Numbered from the stretch's first letter, positions 19,456 to 32,914 are shown. The stretch is DNA of 64,000 nucleotides from Chrysomallon squamiferum (GCA_012295275.1 CM022671.1:2438886-2502885); one strand, 5' to 3'. Translations and numbers: made by a program. The notes: a model not told the origin generated them from the letters alone.

Positions 19456-20500
19456 TAAAATAAGATTTTTTTTATAATTAATTAATTAATTTGTTATTTA
19501 TTTATTTATTATTTATTTATTTATTTATTTATTTATTATTTATTTATTTATTTTTATTCATTATTATTATTTTTTTTTTTTTTTTTTTTGTCATTTGTAG
19601 ATAAATAATGCTGTTCATTAAATTGCACCCTTCGTGGTACGTACATAATATTATCACGTCAATTATTTCCACAGTTCCATTTTGTTATGGTTGAAGAATT
19701 ATATTAATTTCAATAAATCATCAAAAATGAATGATTTCTGCATATGAACACACACACTTTTTGTTCTTCCAAATTAAAAATATGGCGACATCACTTTGCT
19801 GATAATAAAGTAAGACAGTAAAATGTTGATGTGGTGAAAATAAATGAAAATTAACATTTCCTTTTATATATCATTAATATTATAATTATACATCAGATCC
19901 ATGTTCTCAGTAGACTCAGCAGATCAACACAAAGTTGCCGCACACCCAGATTCAATAAATGTGTTTACTTGTTTATTTATTTATATTACTGATTATTCCA
20001 TTTAAATCTCTGTGTAAAAAAAATTACATAAAATTGAAAGAAAATGTCGATTTTTTTGTATGATCACGAGATTGTTTAATTACTAAACTTTACTTTCAGT
20101 GAACAATAGTTGTTATTAAGAAATTAACCATCATATATAAATATACAAAGCATACTTAGGCTCCATGTTTGCATTTGTAATGGGAGTAGTTGGATCATAT
20201 GATACAAATATGTTGGAAGCCTACTATAATGTATATATATATATGTACATAACTCACTGGTTACTCACTACATAAAATCAGTGTCGAACGAATAAACAAC
20301 CAAGACGGTGTTTGGAAATAAAGGACTTTAATACTAGGTAATCCCTGATATAGAAATATTATCACATGCAACATTGTGACTCTTTAGTCTCCAGGTTAAT
20401 AAAGCTAATTAAAACAACTGCAAAACAAAAACCCTGATGTTTTGATAAAAACAGAATAATTTTACACAAATATATTCAACAAACTTATAATCAAATACAC
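19456..20500. other. Kazal gene 3' UTR and spacer
   Basis: AT-rich sequence after the Kazal stop. AATAAA at 19712-19717 is a candidate poly(A) signal. TTTA and poly-T tracts lie at 19490-19590. No other gene was seen. Confidence 0.5.
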
Positions 20501-20502
20501 AG

Positions 20503-21586
20503 TATTAATACACAGTTCATTACAATCAAACCTAAGGAGAAGTTAGTCACATGCAGTTAAATAATAACTGTTAAAGTTCATTAGTCATAGTTTTGGTGAG
20601 CAGTTATCCATGATTACAACTGCTACAGTGCAATATTCCCTATCCATATTATTACATGATATCATCATCAAGTAGACCTAACATAATACGTAACTTTTAA
20701 CATCTTTAATATAGTCCCACTCACTCTGATGCTAATGAAATAATTTATCAGTATAAAATAGGTGATCATTAAATCACTTAAGAAATTCTATTTATGTAAT
20801 ACCAGGCTTCTATTGTCTTTTGTAGTAATGCATTAACACCTAGCTAATACCAGATTTTTGTGATGATTTCATGTTTATTTATTTCAGTCATTTGGACACC
20901 TGGCATACTAATACCAATACCATACATCTGCCTGTAATCACTTATACTGCTTATGTTATCTATTTTATTGTATAAAAGTCTCTATAAAAATTCATTATAC
21001 ATATATCAGGGATTAATAAACATTTTGAAGACATACATACATGAACTTCGTGGAATTGTTATTTATATTTTGGTCAAATTGAAAACATAAATATAATATC
21101 ACATCAAAAAAAAAAAAAAAGAATAACTGTTATACAACACAATACATAAAAATACAATTACTAGCACATCTAAATTAAAAATTACACATAAATATAAAAT
21201 ATAAGCAGTATTGTAAATAGTGATGTCAGTAGCACTTATCCCACATGACCAGTGTCGCCCACTGAACAGAAATAATGAATATGTATCAGCTGAGTTTACT
21301 GAGAAAATAGTCAGTGTATCAGTCATGTTTATTTTAAAATATATTTCAATGTGAAAATTAATATAGATCATGTTAATTATTATAAATTGTAACCACTGTT
21401 ATACACTTGAAGTTATGCCAAGTCTCATCTTTAATATATAATATCTTAATTATTGTTTTTAGTAGACATGTTAAAATGAAAACAATAAACCTAAATTAAT
21501 TACTGACCTTAGCTGATCTTTAGCACATATATGGAACCACTATTAACCAAATATAAAATGCTTTCTTTCACTGACAGTTGTTTAAG

Positions 21587-21590
<4 letters not shown>
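20503..21590. repeat. Direct copy of the 22-23 kb repeat unit
   Basis: This stretch matches 22385-23275 in the same orientation, offset by about 1.88 kb at its left end. It contains an internal segment of about 290 bp (around 20735-20990) that the 22 kb copy lacks but the inverted copy at 34.4-34.7 kb retains. A hydrophobic 90-codon minus-strand frame (21099-21371) recurs in the other copies, but it shows no sign of being a gene. Identity was judged by eye. Confidence 0.8.
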
Positions 21591-21621
<31 letters not shown>

Positions 21622-21634
21622 CATTATTATCCAG

Positions 21635-23364
21635 AAATTAATGACCTTGTATATTAACTTTTAGTGAGTAATATTTATATGATTTCAATATAATTAAATA
21701 CACGAAGAAAGGAAATCTAAGTGTCTATTTAATGATTTACATTGGAACTTAATTAGTTTGAGAAAGACGTCTAATAAATAATTACACAATTATGCCATCA
21801 CAGTTGTTATTGTCTTTGTTATTGTAGTTATTATTATGATTATTATTTAATAATGATGTATTTAAGATCCTCAGTCGTCATTTAATGGGCAGTTCCATTA
21901 ACTGTACCCCCTTAATAAAAATTTAAGTGGTACGAAATATTTAATACAGAAACAGCTACAATTTCAAAGCGGCAGTGGTAAGGAATCATTTATTTATTTA
22001 TTTATTTATTTTTAATGAAATTATTTGATACTTTTATAGACTTTTTTTTTCACAGCCACTGCATATATTATAATGCAGTATACTTCTGTAACAAATTTCA
22101 ACAATCACCAAAAAATTAACAAAACACAATATATAGTTTCTGTGCTTGCAAGAGATATCATTTCCATGAATTTAACAAAATGCACATTAAAGAAAACATG
22201 CTTCTTTGTTTTGAATTCAACTACTGCAAAACTGCCGAATCAAAGGATGAACAAGTTTTTCACTTTTACATGGTGAAATTTCATTATCCTCATCAATTGT
22301 GTGATACCTTATAATCAGACATTTTCATCATTTTCTTTAGTTCGATTTATTATTACATAACTTTTTTTAATATGCAAATACATATTAATACACAGTTCAT
22401 TACAACCAAACCTAAGAATAAGTCAGTCACATGCAGTTAAATATTAAGATTAACTGTTAATGTTCATTAGTCATAGTTTTGGTGAGGAGTTATCCATGAT
22501 TACAACTGCTACAATGCAATATTCCCTATCCATATTAGTACATGATATCATCATCATAAGTTCAAGTAGAACTAACAGAATACAAAACTTTTAACGTCTT
22601 TTAATATGCTCCCACTCACTCTGATGCAGTATTGTAAATTCATTATACATAATATAAGGGATTAATGATAATTGAACAATAAACCTTTTGAAGACATACA
22701 TACACAAACTTCGTGTAATTATTATTTTTATTATGGTCATAGTGAAAACACAAATTAATATCACCGACACATTAAACAAAAATAAATAATAACTGTTATC
22801 ATAAAAATACAATTACTAGCACATCTAAATTAAAAATTACACATAAATATAAAATATAAGCAGTATTGTAAATAGTGATGTCAGTAGCACTTATCCCACA
22901 TGACCAGTGTCGCCCACTGAACAGAAATAATGAATATGTATCAGCTGAGTTTACTGAGAAAATAGTCAGTGTATCAGTCATGTTTATTTTAAAATATATT
23001 TCAATGTGAAAATTAATATAGATCACATTAATTATTATAAATTGTAACCACTGTTACGTTTAAAGTTATGCCAAGTCCACCAGTAAAATATAGTTATTGT
23101 CTCATCTTTTAATATATAATATCTTAATTATTCTTTTTAGTAGACATGTTAAAATGAAAGCAATAAACCTAAATTAATTACTGACCTTAGCTGATCTTTA
23201 GCACATATATGGAACCACTATTAACCAAGTATAAAATGCTTTCTTTCACTGACAGTTGTTTAAGGTTCTGCACAGTCAAGGGCCAGAGTGCAATGCCTTA
23301 CTCTCTTCAGACAAAATAAAATTTTAACTTGCTAATCAAAGCCAGTGATGTGAAGCACGTTCAC

Positions 23365-23410
<46 letters not shown>

Positions 23411-23926
23411 AATAAATAAATATATATATATATATATACACACATGCACACACACACTCACATGTATATACAAATAAACATATATACATATACATATATA
23501 CACACACACACATATATATATATGTGTGTATATATATATATATATAAACACCTATATTTATTTATATATATATATTTATATATACATATACACAATCACA
23601 TATACACATATATTTATGTATAAAGGTTAGCTCATTGTTCGAAAAATTGGACTTATAGCCTTACCATAATTAGCCAACATCTCTTTATAAAGACTAATTT
23701 TGTAGACTGGATACACATGGTCAGCGAGATTCATTGTTTTGTTTATCAAGACTACAATTACTACATAATTTTAGGGCAACTAACCCATAATTGTTATAAA
23801 CAGTGACATTGTTATTACAGTAGTAATTTGTTAAATAATATCTACAAAACGTTTATGTTCTAAACATGACATATATTAATATAGAAGTACACTACATATC
23901 TTTTAATTAAATAAAATGAATGGATC

Positions 23927-23930
<4 letters not shown>
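21635..23930 (+). repeat. Left arm of large inverted repeat
   Basis: Nearly the whole segment reappears in reverse orientation at 33040-35655. Shared landmarks are the stretch around TTCGAAAAATTGGAC (near 23640) and its reverse near 33510, CACTCTGGCCCTTGAC in reverse near 23285, and the AATGGATCAATAA end next to the AG tract. The left arm lacks an internal piece of about 290 bp that is present in the right arm. CATA/TATG microsatellites (23365-23600) lie within it. There are no recognised genes or transposase. Confidence 0.85.

Positions 23931-23975
<45 letters not shown>
23931..23975. repeat. AG microsatellite at the inner end of the left arm
   Basis: About 22 AG units directly at the inner boundary of the left inverted-repeat arm. 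A shorter AG run (32898-32913) lies near the corresponding inner boundary of the right arm. Confidence 0.95.
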
Positions 23976-23982
<7 letters not shown>

Positions 23983-25995
23983 GGGTTGGTTTTAATGTGC
24001 TTGCCACTCATAGGCTAAAGAAATTGTACTTAGTTTATATAATATGAATGGTTATAACTTATGATCTACTTGAAAGCAAATTGAGAGAGAATTAAAATAT
24101 TATGCACATATCATATATGTAATGATTAAATGCAAAATTTGTACTAAATGATATTAACTTAAAAACTATTTTTTCTTTAATTACATTTCCTGATCACAGA
24201 ATAACACAGTACTGTTGCTGATGACATTGTTGCACCCCCACACTCCACAAAAATGGTCATCAAAATACCACACATCTTCAATTTAATATTGTTCTACCCA
24301 TGATGTGATGAATTATTCGCTGGAACAAATGCTGACTCACTGGAAAAATCTAGTTCTTCTTAAGTTGAACCTGGGAGTCAGTGGTATTTCAGTTTAAAAA
24401 GGGCTGATCACTCTAAAAAAAAGAAAAATCACAACAGTAGTTATAATAGCAGTAACAATAATAGTTGTAGTGGTAGTAGCTGTATATAGTAACAGTATTA
24501 ATAAAAGTACTTGTAGTAGTAGCAATATATTTGTATAGTGGTAATAGTGCTGTTAGAAGTAGTAATAGTAGTTACAGATAAAAGTATTATTAGAATTAGT
24601 AGTAGAGGTAGTAGTTGTTAATTTATATATATATATATGTATGTATGTATATTAGGCATCAGACATTGTAGAAATCGGCATGAATTAAGTAGTTCACTGT
24701 GTTAAATGTGAAAAAGCTTAAGGGATTTATTGAGACTAATCTTATTTTAATATCACTACAATATTTTCCTTTACCTCTCCAGTGGACGTATTATCTTGGT
24801 TCTCTGTGCAGATTTCTAGGAAAAAATAAAAACATTTTTAAATAATTTTAATTTTTTTTTATTTAAGCTCATGACATATTATCAGTAAAATATTATAAAA
24901 ATACACACAACAATAGGAAGAAAAGCAGTAAAAAATAATTATAATTAATAATTAATAATTAAATGAATACATTTCTAAAGAAATTAAAAACTGTTAGAAT
25001 TTTTATTTGTTATATCATAATACATTTTTTAGATTATTTGTGACAGTTATATTTTCAGGTAATTTAAGATGTAGCAAAGAACATACTGAAGTATACTTAA
25101 TCTTAGATCTTAAATATTAATATATCACTCACACCAACAAATTGGTTTAGCACATACAGTACTTCTAACTAGATGTTTACATTAAGTTTATGTTCTAAAT
25201 ATAATAGTGTATAGAATATATACTGCACAATGGATAATTTATTTTATTTTTATTTTTAATGTGAAATCATAAACTTCTGCTGAAATGTGATACTGACACT
25301 AAACAGTTTTTCTTTTAGTAACAATAATTAAAATATCATAAACTACCTTAATCTCCTGAGATAGTATTATTAGAAAGATCTCAGCCATACTAAATCTATG
25401 TAAAATGTAAATCTGTATTATGTCAGTACATTAATCTGATATCATATTATTATAATAATATAAAAAGCTTAACTTTTACTACCGAAGTGTTTAAAACATT
25501 GACATAATATGCAAATGAAATCATACTTAAATACTAATAGATGTATAACCTAACAACTGGTTATGCACTGAAAGTAAAATAACAAAAACTGTTCCAGTCT
25601 TGATTAAAACATCTAAAACACAGCTAGACAGGTAATCTCAGAACATTCTTAAAGATTCAACAGTCTTTTCATTTCTAAAACAATGATGAATTAATAAATA
25701 CTCACTTTTCATTTTCTTACTCCACAATCTAAACTTGCTTTCAATACAAGAACTAGATTAACAACAAAATAGAAAAATCCAACTATTATATTTGATTAAT
25801 AAAACATCACAAAACAACATTATTATTATTAAAAGAAAGCATAATTTTATTTAGTTTTTCAAAATCAGAAAACTGAAGATTGTTAGAAAAAGGTCACTGG
25901 TATACTTTATAATAATTTTAAAAAAAGTTAGATTTCAGAGAAAGCAAAAATTTTATCATTTAATACAGTGCTATAGAGAAATAATATAAACCTAC

Positions 25996-28314
25996 CCCAA
26001 TGCAATTCCAATAAGGAAGAATGCAAAATATGAGGGAAACAAGATGAAATATGATAACAACAATTCCCACAATTCTGTGTCTGAAACAGATTATAAAAAA
26101 AAATAAAAATAAAATAAATTATAATAACAATAATGATAATAAGTAAATACATTAAAATCCAAGAACTGATATAACTGTAGATAAATACAGTAAAATTTGG
26201 TAATCCTAAAATATTTGGAAAAATAGAAATGCAGAATGTTTGAAATCTTGTTTATTAATACCATCCAGTGACTTACATAAATATATGTTCACAAATCCTG
26301 TGATTAATAACAAAAAGACGGTGATTATTTTATTAGACAATACAATTAAAAATCAATTTAAAAAATCAGTTTAACATTTTAGTGATATGTATGGAGTTTA
26401 TTGCATTTTAAATAAATAAATAAATACCTGCACTGTCACACTTGACTCCAGTGTATCCAGCCAGGCACACACAAGAACCATTTCTGCTACAGGTGTGATT
26501 CACACACCCAGGTGCACATCGCTCGGCACACTTTGGCCCATAAAAACTAACAGCACAAATATTACAAAATTTTCCTGAAAATCCCTCTTTGCACCCATCA
26601 AAGCAGGTTCCATCATAATGGCAAGTTTGGTTCATACACCCACTGCTGCATGTTAGATTGCATGTTTGTCCATTATGTCCACGTTTACATTCATTTACAT
26701 GTTCAGACTTATTTTGTTCATGAATCTGGTCGGTGCATCTATCTCCCTGCCAGCCTTTTTCACATCCATCATGACAAGACCCACTTTCCCGATGACAGCT
26801 TGTTTCATCTTTACCAGTGCGACAATGAGGGGGACATGGCTTATCACAGTTTGGTCCATAGAAATTGTGTTTGCAAAATTCACAAAAACCAGTAGTTTTA
26901 TTACAGCCATGTTTGGTACAGTTTATGCATGGTAGAGTACACATTTTACCATGCCAGCCAGGTATGCATGCCTTACAAGTTCCATTACAGTCAGAGCAAT
27001 TGTAGCTCCAACTTTTTAAATCAGAAACTGAATCTGAAATGAAATTAAATGATTTTGTTTTCTTAATTGTACCAGTAATAACAATATCGAATAGCCTAAG
27101 TACATTTTAGAAAGCTCTTACTGTTACATTTCTTAACTAGCTGTTTTTGTGATAATTTTTATATGTTTACTGTACCTAATGATTGATAATGATATTAATA
27201 GTTATTTCTGTATTTTATTATTTGTCATGTTCATCGATAAATGTGAGGATTATTCTTCAAATAAAGTCGAATGATAAGGAGTACATTATCACTTAAAGGA
27301 AATCTCTCATGAAATATGTAATAATGATATTTTGAGAAAACTGTTCCACAGAATAACATTTCAAGTGATATAATGTATGAATCTGGCTCTAATTTAACAA
27401 TATAAATTTGTGTTCTTCATCCATTTTTGTTTCCTCATTTAAGTTTTTAAAGTCTTACAATTTTCAACAAAATGTATGTTTCCAAAGTTTTGTATGTATG
27501 TGTGTGATGAGTAACATCATACATTACATCACTTATACATAAATAAACTTACATCTTGTGACTTCGTTAGTGCATGTTCCTGATTCTCTATCACACTGTT
27601 GGCCTTCTGAGCAGTGGCATTTCTTATTACAGTAATCTCCATAGTATCCTGTAATACACTGTAAGCAGGAACCTTCGCAATAGGAACAGTGCTGATTCTC
27701 TGCAATAACTAAAAAAAAAAAAAAATCATATTAAATAAGTGGATATTTATAATATGCTTACACGTTCATATACTTATCCATGTAAGCATTATAATGTACT
27801 AAGAGATCAGCATATTCATAAATTTATAAATATGTGCAGATGTTTCATGAATATTTTGTTACTCTCTGTAGATGAAATTATAAGATTATTAACATATTGT
27901 TGTGGTTGTATATTTAGCATATTTTAAAAGTGAATTAATGCAAAGAAGATTCATATTATCGTTCCTCTGTCTACAGTATAATTGTTTAACAAATTTATTA
28001 ATATCTTTGTGGGGAAAACCGGAAAAAAATCTAAAATTAGCCACAAGAACAAACAAACCATAAGATTTAATAATAAAATAAAAAATAAAAAATAAAAAAT
28101 CATTTTAAATCTAGTCTTCCTTAACTGAGATAGAAACAAAAAGTTGGTGGCACTGAACTTGATTGGTTCAAACTCAAGCTAATCACTAATAATATATTAA
28201 ACAAAACTAGGCCACAAACATACTTTAACTACAACTGAACTTACCATTTATTGCAGGACAGTCTACCGTCACAACTATTATGATTAAAAACAGTAGTATA
28301 ACAACGTACATCAT
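25996..28314 (-). CDS. EGF-repeat single-pass membrane protein (3' end unresolved)
   Basis: Four exons are supported in transcript order: 28314-28245, 27708-27553, 27033-26428 and 26080-25996, all phases kept, for about 305 residues. Residues 1-18 are a signal peptide (MMYVV, then Leu/Ile-rich). The extracellular part (19-277) has about five compact Cys-rich modules of the CxxGxxGxxC type seen in MEGF10/Draper and scavenger receptor F proteins, for example GYYGDYC, GWHGKMC, FYGPNC, GWQGDRC and GYTGVKC. Exon 4 encodes the transmembrane helix (about 284-305). It ends in phase 2, so a cytoplasmic exon must follow. One candidate begins at the acceptor before 24817 and would stop after eight residues; others near 25400 are possible. 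Such receptors often bind debris, microbes or cell surfaces, but the ligand here is unknown. It is head to head with the plus-strand EGF gene. Confidence 0.8.
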
Positions 28315-29250
28315 AATTTTATTTGAAACTGTACTTGACTACAAATTTAATGAGACGCAAGAATCTAGAATTTTCTATACGGGTAGAGGGGAGATACCCG
28401 TATTTATAATCATGTGACTCAAACGAGATCTTAAATATGTGATATTTATTTATTTATTTATTTTGTTCATGTCTATTTTTAATTATTATTATTATTATTA
28501 TTTATAATTTAAAAAAATAAAATAAAATAAAATAAAATAACAACAAAAACAAACAACCTAAAAAAAAAAGAGAGAAAACGAAGAAGTAATCTTAACCGTT
28601 TCTACTAATAATAGCATACGGAAGTACAAACCTTTGCAGTCAAATTTGAAACATTCAGGAATGAAAAAAAATATATATTTAAACAGGTTTGTTTGCATGA
28701 AATTTAAATGATTAATTTTGTATATAATTTTAAATGATGTCTTATTTCACTCTAAACATGTCTTACTTAATCCTGTCACGTATCAAAGATAAATGTTCTA
28801 CGCACTGACTGTGGGTCTCCTTACAACTGAACAGGAAATATTTTATTGTCATTGCTCTAAAATGCCAGCTTGTCGTGAAAATCTTCTGCCACATCCACAT
28901 TAAAAATCAATTACATACCGAAAATAACTGACATAAATTTCATTAATAATTGTACTTCTTTGAATTTATATCAAAATATCTTTATGGTTTCATTGTAGGT
29001 GACGTGAACTCAGTTTTTTTATTCGAAAACTTGATTATTTACGTGTATACAACACTGTCAGTGCAGTCAACAACTGAACTCATAGAGGAGGCGATATATA
29101 CATAAATATATATATATATAATGTTTTATTTATTTATTTATTTATTATTTATTATTTTCCCCAGCTAATGACAAACAGTAGACTATTCAGATCAGCCATG
29201 CCACGGTCGTTACGTCGAGAACAAAATTAAAATGTAGAGAGTAATCAAAC
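28315..29250. promoter_or_regulatory. Shared intergenic region of the divergent EGF genes
   Basis: 936 bp separate the two start codons. It must hold both promoters and 5' UTRs, perhaps as one bidirectional promoter. A perfect 9-bp inverted repeat lies at 28377-28403. TTTA and AT tracts (28442-28560, 29095-29160) are present. I could not assign a TATA box to either gene. Confidence 0.5.
28377..28403. repeat. Perfect 9-bp palindrome in the EGF-gene promoter
   Basis: ATACGGGTA (28377-28385) and TACCCGTAT (28395-28403) flank a purine-only 9-base loop, 63 bases upstream of the minus-gene ATG. It stands out for its G+C in AT-rich surroundings and may be a binding site or 5' UTR hairpin. Confidence 0.55.
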
Positions 29251-31707
29251 ATGTTTTTAACAGGAATATTTCTTGTATGGTTTGGTTTGTTATCGGATGC
29301 TTCGTTCTCAGCTAAAATCGGCGACAGAAAATGCGCCCCATCGTCTGTCGATATGAACACATTACAACGTGCAGGCTGTCCACACGGATGTCAGGATGGC
29401 TACAGGGGAAGACTTTGTACCAGGCGTTGCTCCAAAAATTGCTTAAAATGTGACCGTGATTCAGGAAACTGTTTTGGCCACTGCCTGAAAGGACATTTTG
29501 GTAATGGCTGTGACTACCCCTGCTTCCATTGTGACCTTTGTGACATAAATGGAAACTGCGTGGAATATAAAACTTCTAAAACAGTACAATATACTACTTC
29601 AGAGAGACCGAGTGAGTGTTCAGTTTATGTAACTGCAGTCATAAGTCGCTTAACGTCCGTTTGAACAACATCCATAGCCGATAAAAATAATAAGAAAATA
29701 AAGCTCTTAGATAAAATAGACAGTGCTGTCAAGCGGATGGTGTTACAGTAACTCTAATAAGATATAAGAAATGCCTTTATTACTAGTTTGTGGGGGGGGG
29801 TGTTTTATATGTGTGTTTTTTTGTTGTTGTTTTTTTTTTTTTCTTCTGTTTGGCTATTGTAGTGTTCAGTGCAGTACTTTCAATTTAATTTCCTTACTTA
29901 AAAAATACATGTACACTACAATATTCCACATACACGAAAGTTTAAATAAAAGGTTCACATCGTGATATTTGGTCTAGGATGTCAATCGACGCATGACTGC
30001 ATTTTGGATATTGTTTATTTTCAGAATAACCGAATTTAGGTGTTTAATAGTTTTGAATAAGAGTACAGTATTCCCTCGCTATTCGCGGGGGTTACGTTCT
30101 TTACCCGCGAATAGCGAAAAACCGCGAATATTGGATGCAGTTTTAAAACGTCTATTATGAGATTATATACGGTACTAAATGCTTCCCAAATACTTTCTAA
30201 AGACACTCTTACTCATTAGTACAGTAATAATGTAGTAATATTGCATGCAGTTATGTATTTCACTAATGTAGTAATGATAATGTAAACACATTTTAATTTT
30301 GTACTGAAACAATATTTTAATCAGAAAGAAACGTAAGTACATGAAGACAGTAACACCGCATAGCATAGTTACCCATACAGTATTACTGCACCGTAAAGTC
30401 ATTTTCTATGCGTACAACATATGTATTAGAATTGACAGAAAGTGGAACAAATTTAAAGGCAAAACAGACAGATAAATACAGTACGCACAGTTCAGGTAAT
30501 AATATGCAATTAAAAACATTATTAATACACGGTCACAAAAAATATGCACTGTATATACAGTGTATGCATTTATAAAAAAAATACGTACTGTATTGCAATA
30601 ATAATTGAAAAAAATTGATATTGTTTGTGCGGTTTACCGAGCATTTGTTTTTATGACGTTATGACACTAGCCTGGTATACCAGCATACGATGCGATATGG
30701 TTAAGAGCCTAACCCGCGAATATGCGGGGCCGCGAATGGGGAACCGCGAATAGGTGAGGGTATACTGTATTTACAATTGTGTGTTACGGTTTGAAACACT
30801 TTTGCTATACATATGTAATGCCTTATCCGAAATGCTTGGATACGAAAGTGCTTCAGAATTACGTTTTTTTTTTGTATTTTTGGAATATAAGGCAATAACT
30901 TAGAATAGTATCTAAGTCGAAGCACGGAATCCATACATAATTCATATTAATATTATGACAGGCGTTCGGTTAACTTTATACTGTTGTTTTAACTATTCTG
31001 AAGAATGTTTTGATATTGTAATACAGCGCTGGAACAAGTGACAGACACGTGACTACGTACTGCAATGGAGACTGGAGTTAACTGAAACACTGTGCAAGGA
31101 AACCTGCTGTCGAATTTCTTCTTGTTTTTGTCTGTTATTAACGTGATTCTGAGTATGTATTTTATTGAAATGAATATTTATTTATTTATTTATTTGCAGA
31201 TGCTGTAGTCACTTTCAGGACAACTATTCCAGAAACAAGTATTCTGGGAGTGACTTATAGTACAAATATTTCAGAAAAAAGTACTCTGAAAATCAGACAC
31301 CAAATCTTAATAATTGCGCTGACTATAATATTTACTCCAGTTCTTGTTCTCATATTGTTCATCTTGGTAAGACGGGTAAAGAAACGCATACACTGCAAAG
31401 CTGGGTATGTGATAACTGTTGCCAGTTTGATTTTATCATTATTTAGTAGAGACAAGAAACTTCTTTACGATTGTATAATTAAGGATCAGTGCAAGATTTT
31501 GCCTTCTTTTGTAATTTATGATCATATAACCAAAACATTATTTTGGAGTGATGTTAGATTTCTTCTGGTAGCAATAATTATTAATTTTATTTATTTATTT
31601 ATATATTTATTTTATTGTTATTTTGGTTTTAATCATGTAACATGAAACTAATCGATGTAAAGCAGCGTAACATTAGATATATTTTCTTTTAATTTTCTCT
31701 AAATTTG

Positions 31708-31765
<58 letters not shown>

Positions 31766-32509
31766 AATTTGTAAATGAAACACTGTGAGATACAAATAGC
31801 AATACTTAATGGGTAATTTATTCTAATTTGAAATAAAAAATTGATTCAAATGCTTGAAAATTATTATATCAGTGAACTGTTGTGCTGACAGTTTCGTATT
31901 ATTTTGTGCTTCAGATCTAATGTGAATCAAGGAACCACAACCCAAGAATCGATGACTAATCAGTCGGAGAACTCGCACACGTATGATGAGATAGATGACC
32001 GTTACTTATCATGTGCCTCTTTAAATAACGAGCAGCAAAGTCTCACCAACCTGGACAGTTCTAATCCACTCCCGATTGCTTCGAACTTTCTCGAATTAAT
32101 ATCTAACAGGCAGAATATGAATGGATTTTGCTATATAACAGATCACACTCAAAGCAGGTACCGTATGGACACATCATTTAATAACACAAATGTTGGAGAA
32201 TCTTTAAATGCGGACACGTCTGAAATGGAAAATATGCTTCCTGCGTTAACGTGTACAGGACCAATGAGATTTCAGAATGGTCATCTAGAGCCACAAATAC
32301 ACTCTGTTTTTTCGGAACATTCCTGGGAAATGAACAGTGACAATGATGGATCAATAAAAGAAAGCACTAAAACATCAACAATAAATAAACCTTATGTTAT
32401 GTCATTGCTAAGCAATGACTCTGAAGAATGTTTCCTTGAGAATGATTTTGATGAAAAAACTGGAGAAGAAACAGAACTGTTTTCTCGTCTTAAAATATTT
32501 AATGTATAA
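29251..32509 (+). CDS. Short EGF-like membrane receptor with long cytoplasmic tail
   Basis: Three exons: 29251-29611, 31200-31404 and 31915-32509, phases kept, for 386 residues. Residues 1-21 are a signal peptide. The Cys-rich ectodomain (27-108) has laminin/EGF-like modules (GYRGRLC, GHFGNGC) similar in style to the minus-strand neighbour but with fewer repeats. A Ser/Thr-rich stem (109-155) carries an N-glycosylation site (NIS). The transmembrane helix spans about 156-177 and is followed by the basic stop RRVKKR. The tail of about 200 residues is acidic, Ser/Asn-rich and disordered in character, with a YDEI motif at 212-215 (YxxI) that could bind SH2 or adaptor proteins if phosphorylated. 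This recalls Draper/MEGF10 signalling tails, but no full ITAM is present. The role is inferred as a surface recognition or adhesion receptor. Intron 1 contains a MITE. Confidence 0.82.
30066..30767. mobile_element. MITE, Tc1/mariner (pogo/Tigger-like) ends (702 bp)
   Basis: The element begins CAGTATTCCCTCGCTATTCG and ends with the reverse complement of CAGTATACCCTCACCTATTC. The terminal repeats are about 23 bp, with further TTCGCGG/CCGCGAA pairs inside. Both ends abut TA. There is no transposase. It is inserted in intron 1 of the plus-strand EGF-like gene. The long G+C-containing termini contrast with the AT-rich interior. Confidence 0.8.
31710..31763. repeat. ATT microsatellite
   Basis: About 18 ATT units in intron 2 of the plus-strand EGF-like gene. 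Confidence 0.95.
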
Positions 32510-32510
32510 A

Positions 32511-32645
32511 CTTGACTAACCAACATGCTAGAAATAATCTCCGACTGTTCTAGACATTTTAACATTTAACAATAAAATACTCTCTATGTATAATAATTTA
32601 TCCGCCTATTTTTCTACCTTTCTATTTGTGTCTTTCTATTTTTAT
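32511..32645 (+). repeat. 3' UTR arm of a short inverted duplication
   Basis: This 135-bp stretch starts one base after the EGF-gene stop codon and contains a poly(A) signal (AATAAA at 32571-32576). Its reverse complement, 111 bp long and almost identical, occurs at 32915-33025. The copy lacks a block of about 24 bp (around 32531-32555) that ends near a CTAGA present on both sides, suggesting loss between short direct repeats. Confidence 0.88.
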
Positions 32646-32914
32646 TGTCTAGCCTATAAAATATATTAATGATAGTATGACAGAAGATTCTTGCCACCAT
32701 AATTAAATTAAATACACATAATTGTAATTAGTTATAAACAAACTATTTTTAATTTTCTTATTTATCCTAATGTGAATAGTGTGTTTGGATCAGCGGAGAC
32801 GAGAAAAAGCTAAATATATTTTATTTAAAACGTAATATTGACAAAGTAATTAGGTATACACTATTACTAATTCAATTACATATATATATATTTTACAGAG
32901 AGAGAGAGAGAGAG

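Noticed and set aside
23365-23600. Alternating AT/CA/TATG tract resembling regulatory or array-like repeats
   Set aside because: Simple microsatellite; no unique spacers as in a CRISPR array, and the sequence is eukaryotic.
24385-24830. Cytoplasmic exons for the minus-strand EGF protein (acceptors near 24817 and 24415)
   Set aside because: Exon 4 ends in phase 2. With that phase the 24817 exon stops after eight residues, and the 24415 exon would need a different phase. Neither can be confirmed without transcripts, so they were left out of the model.
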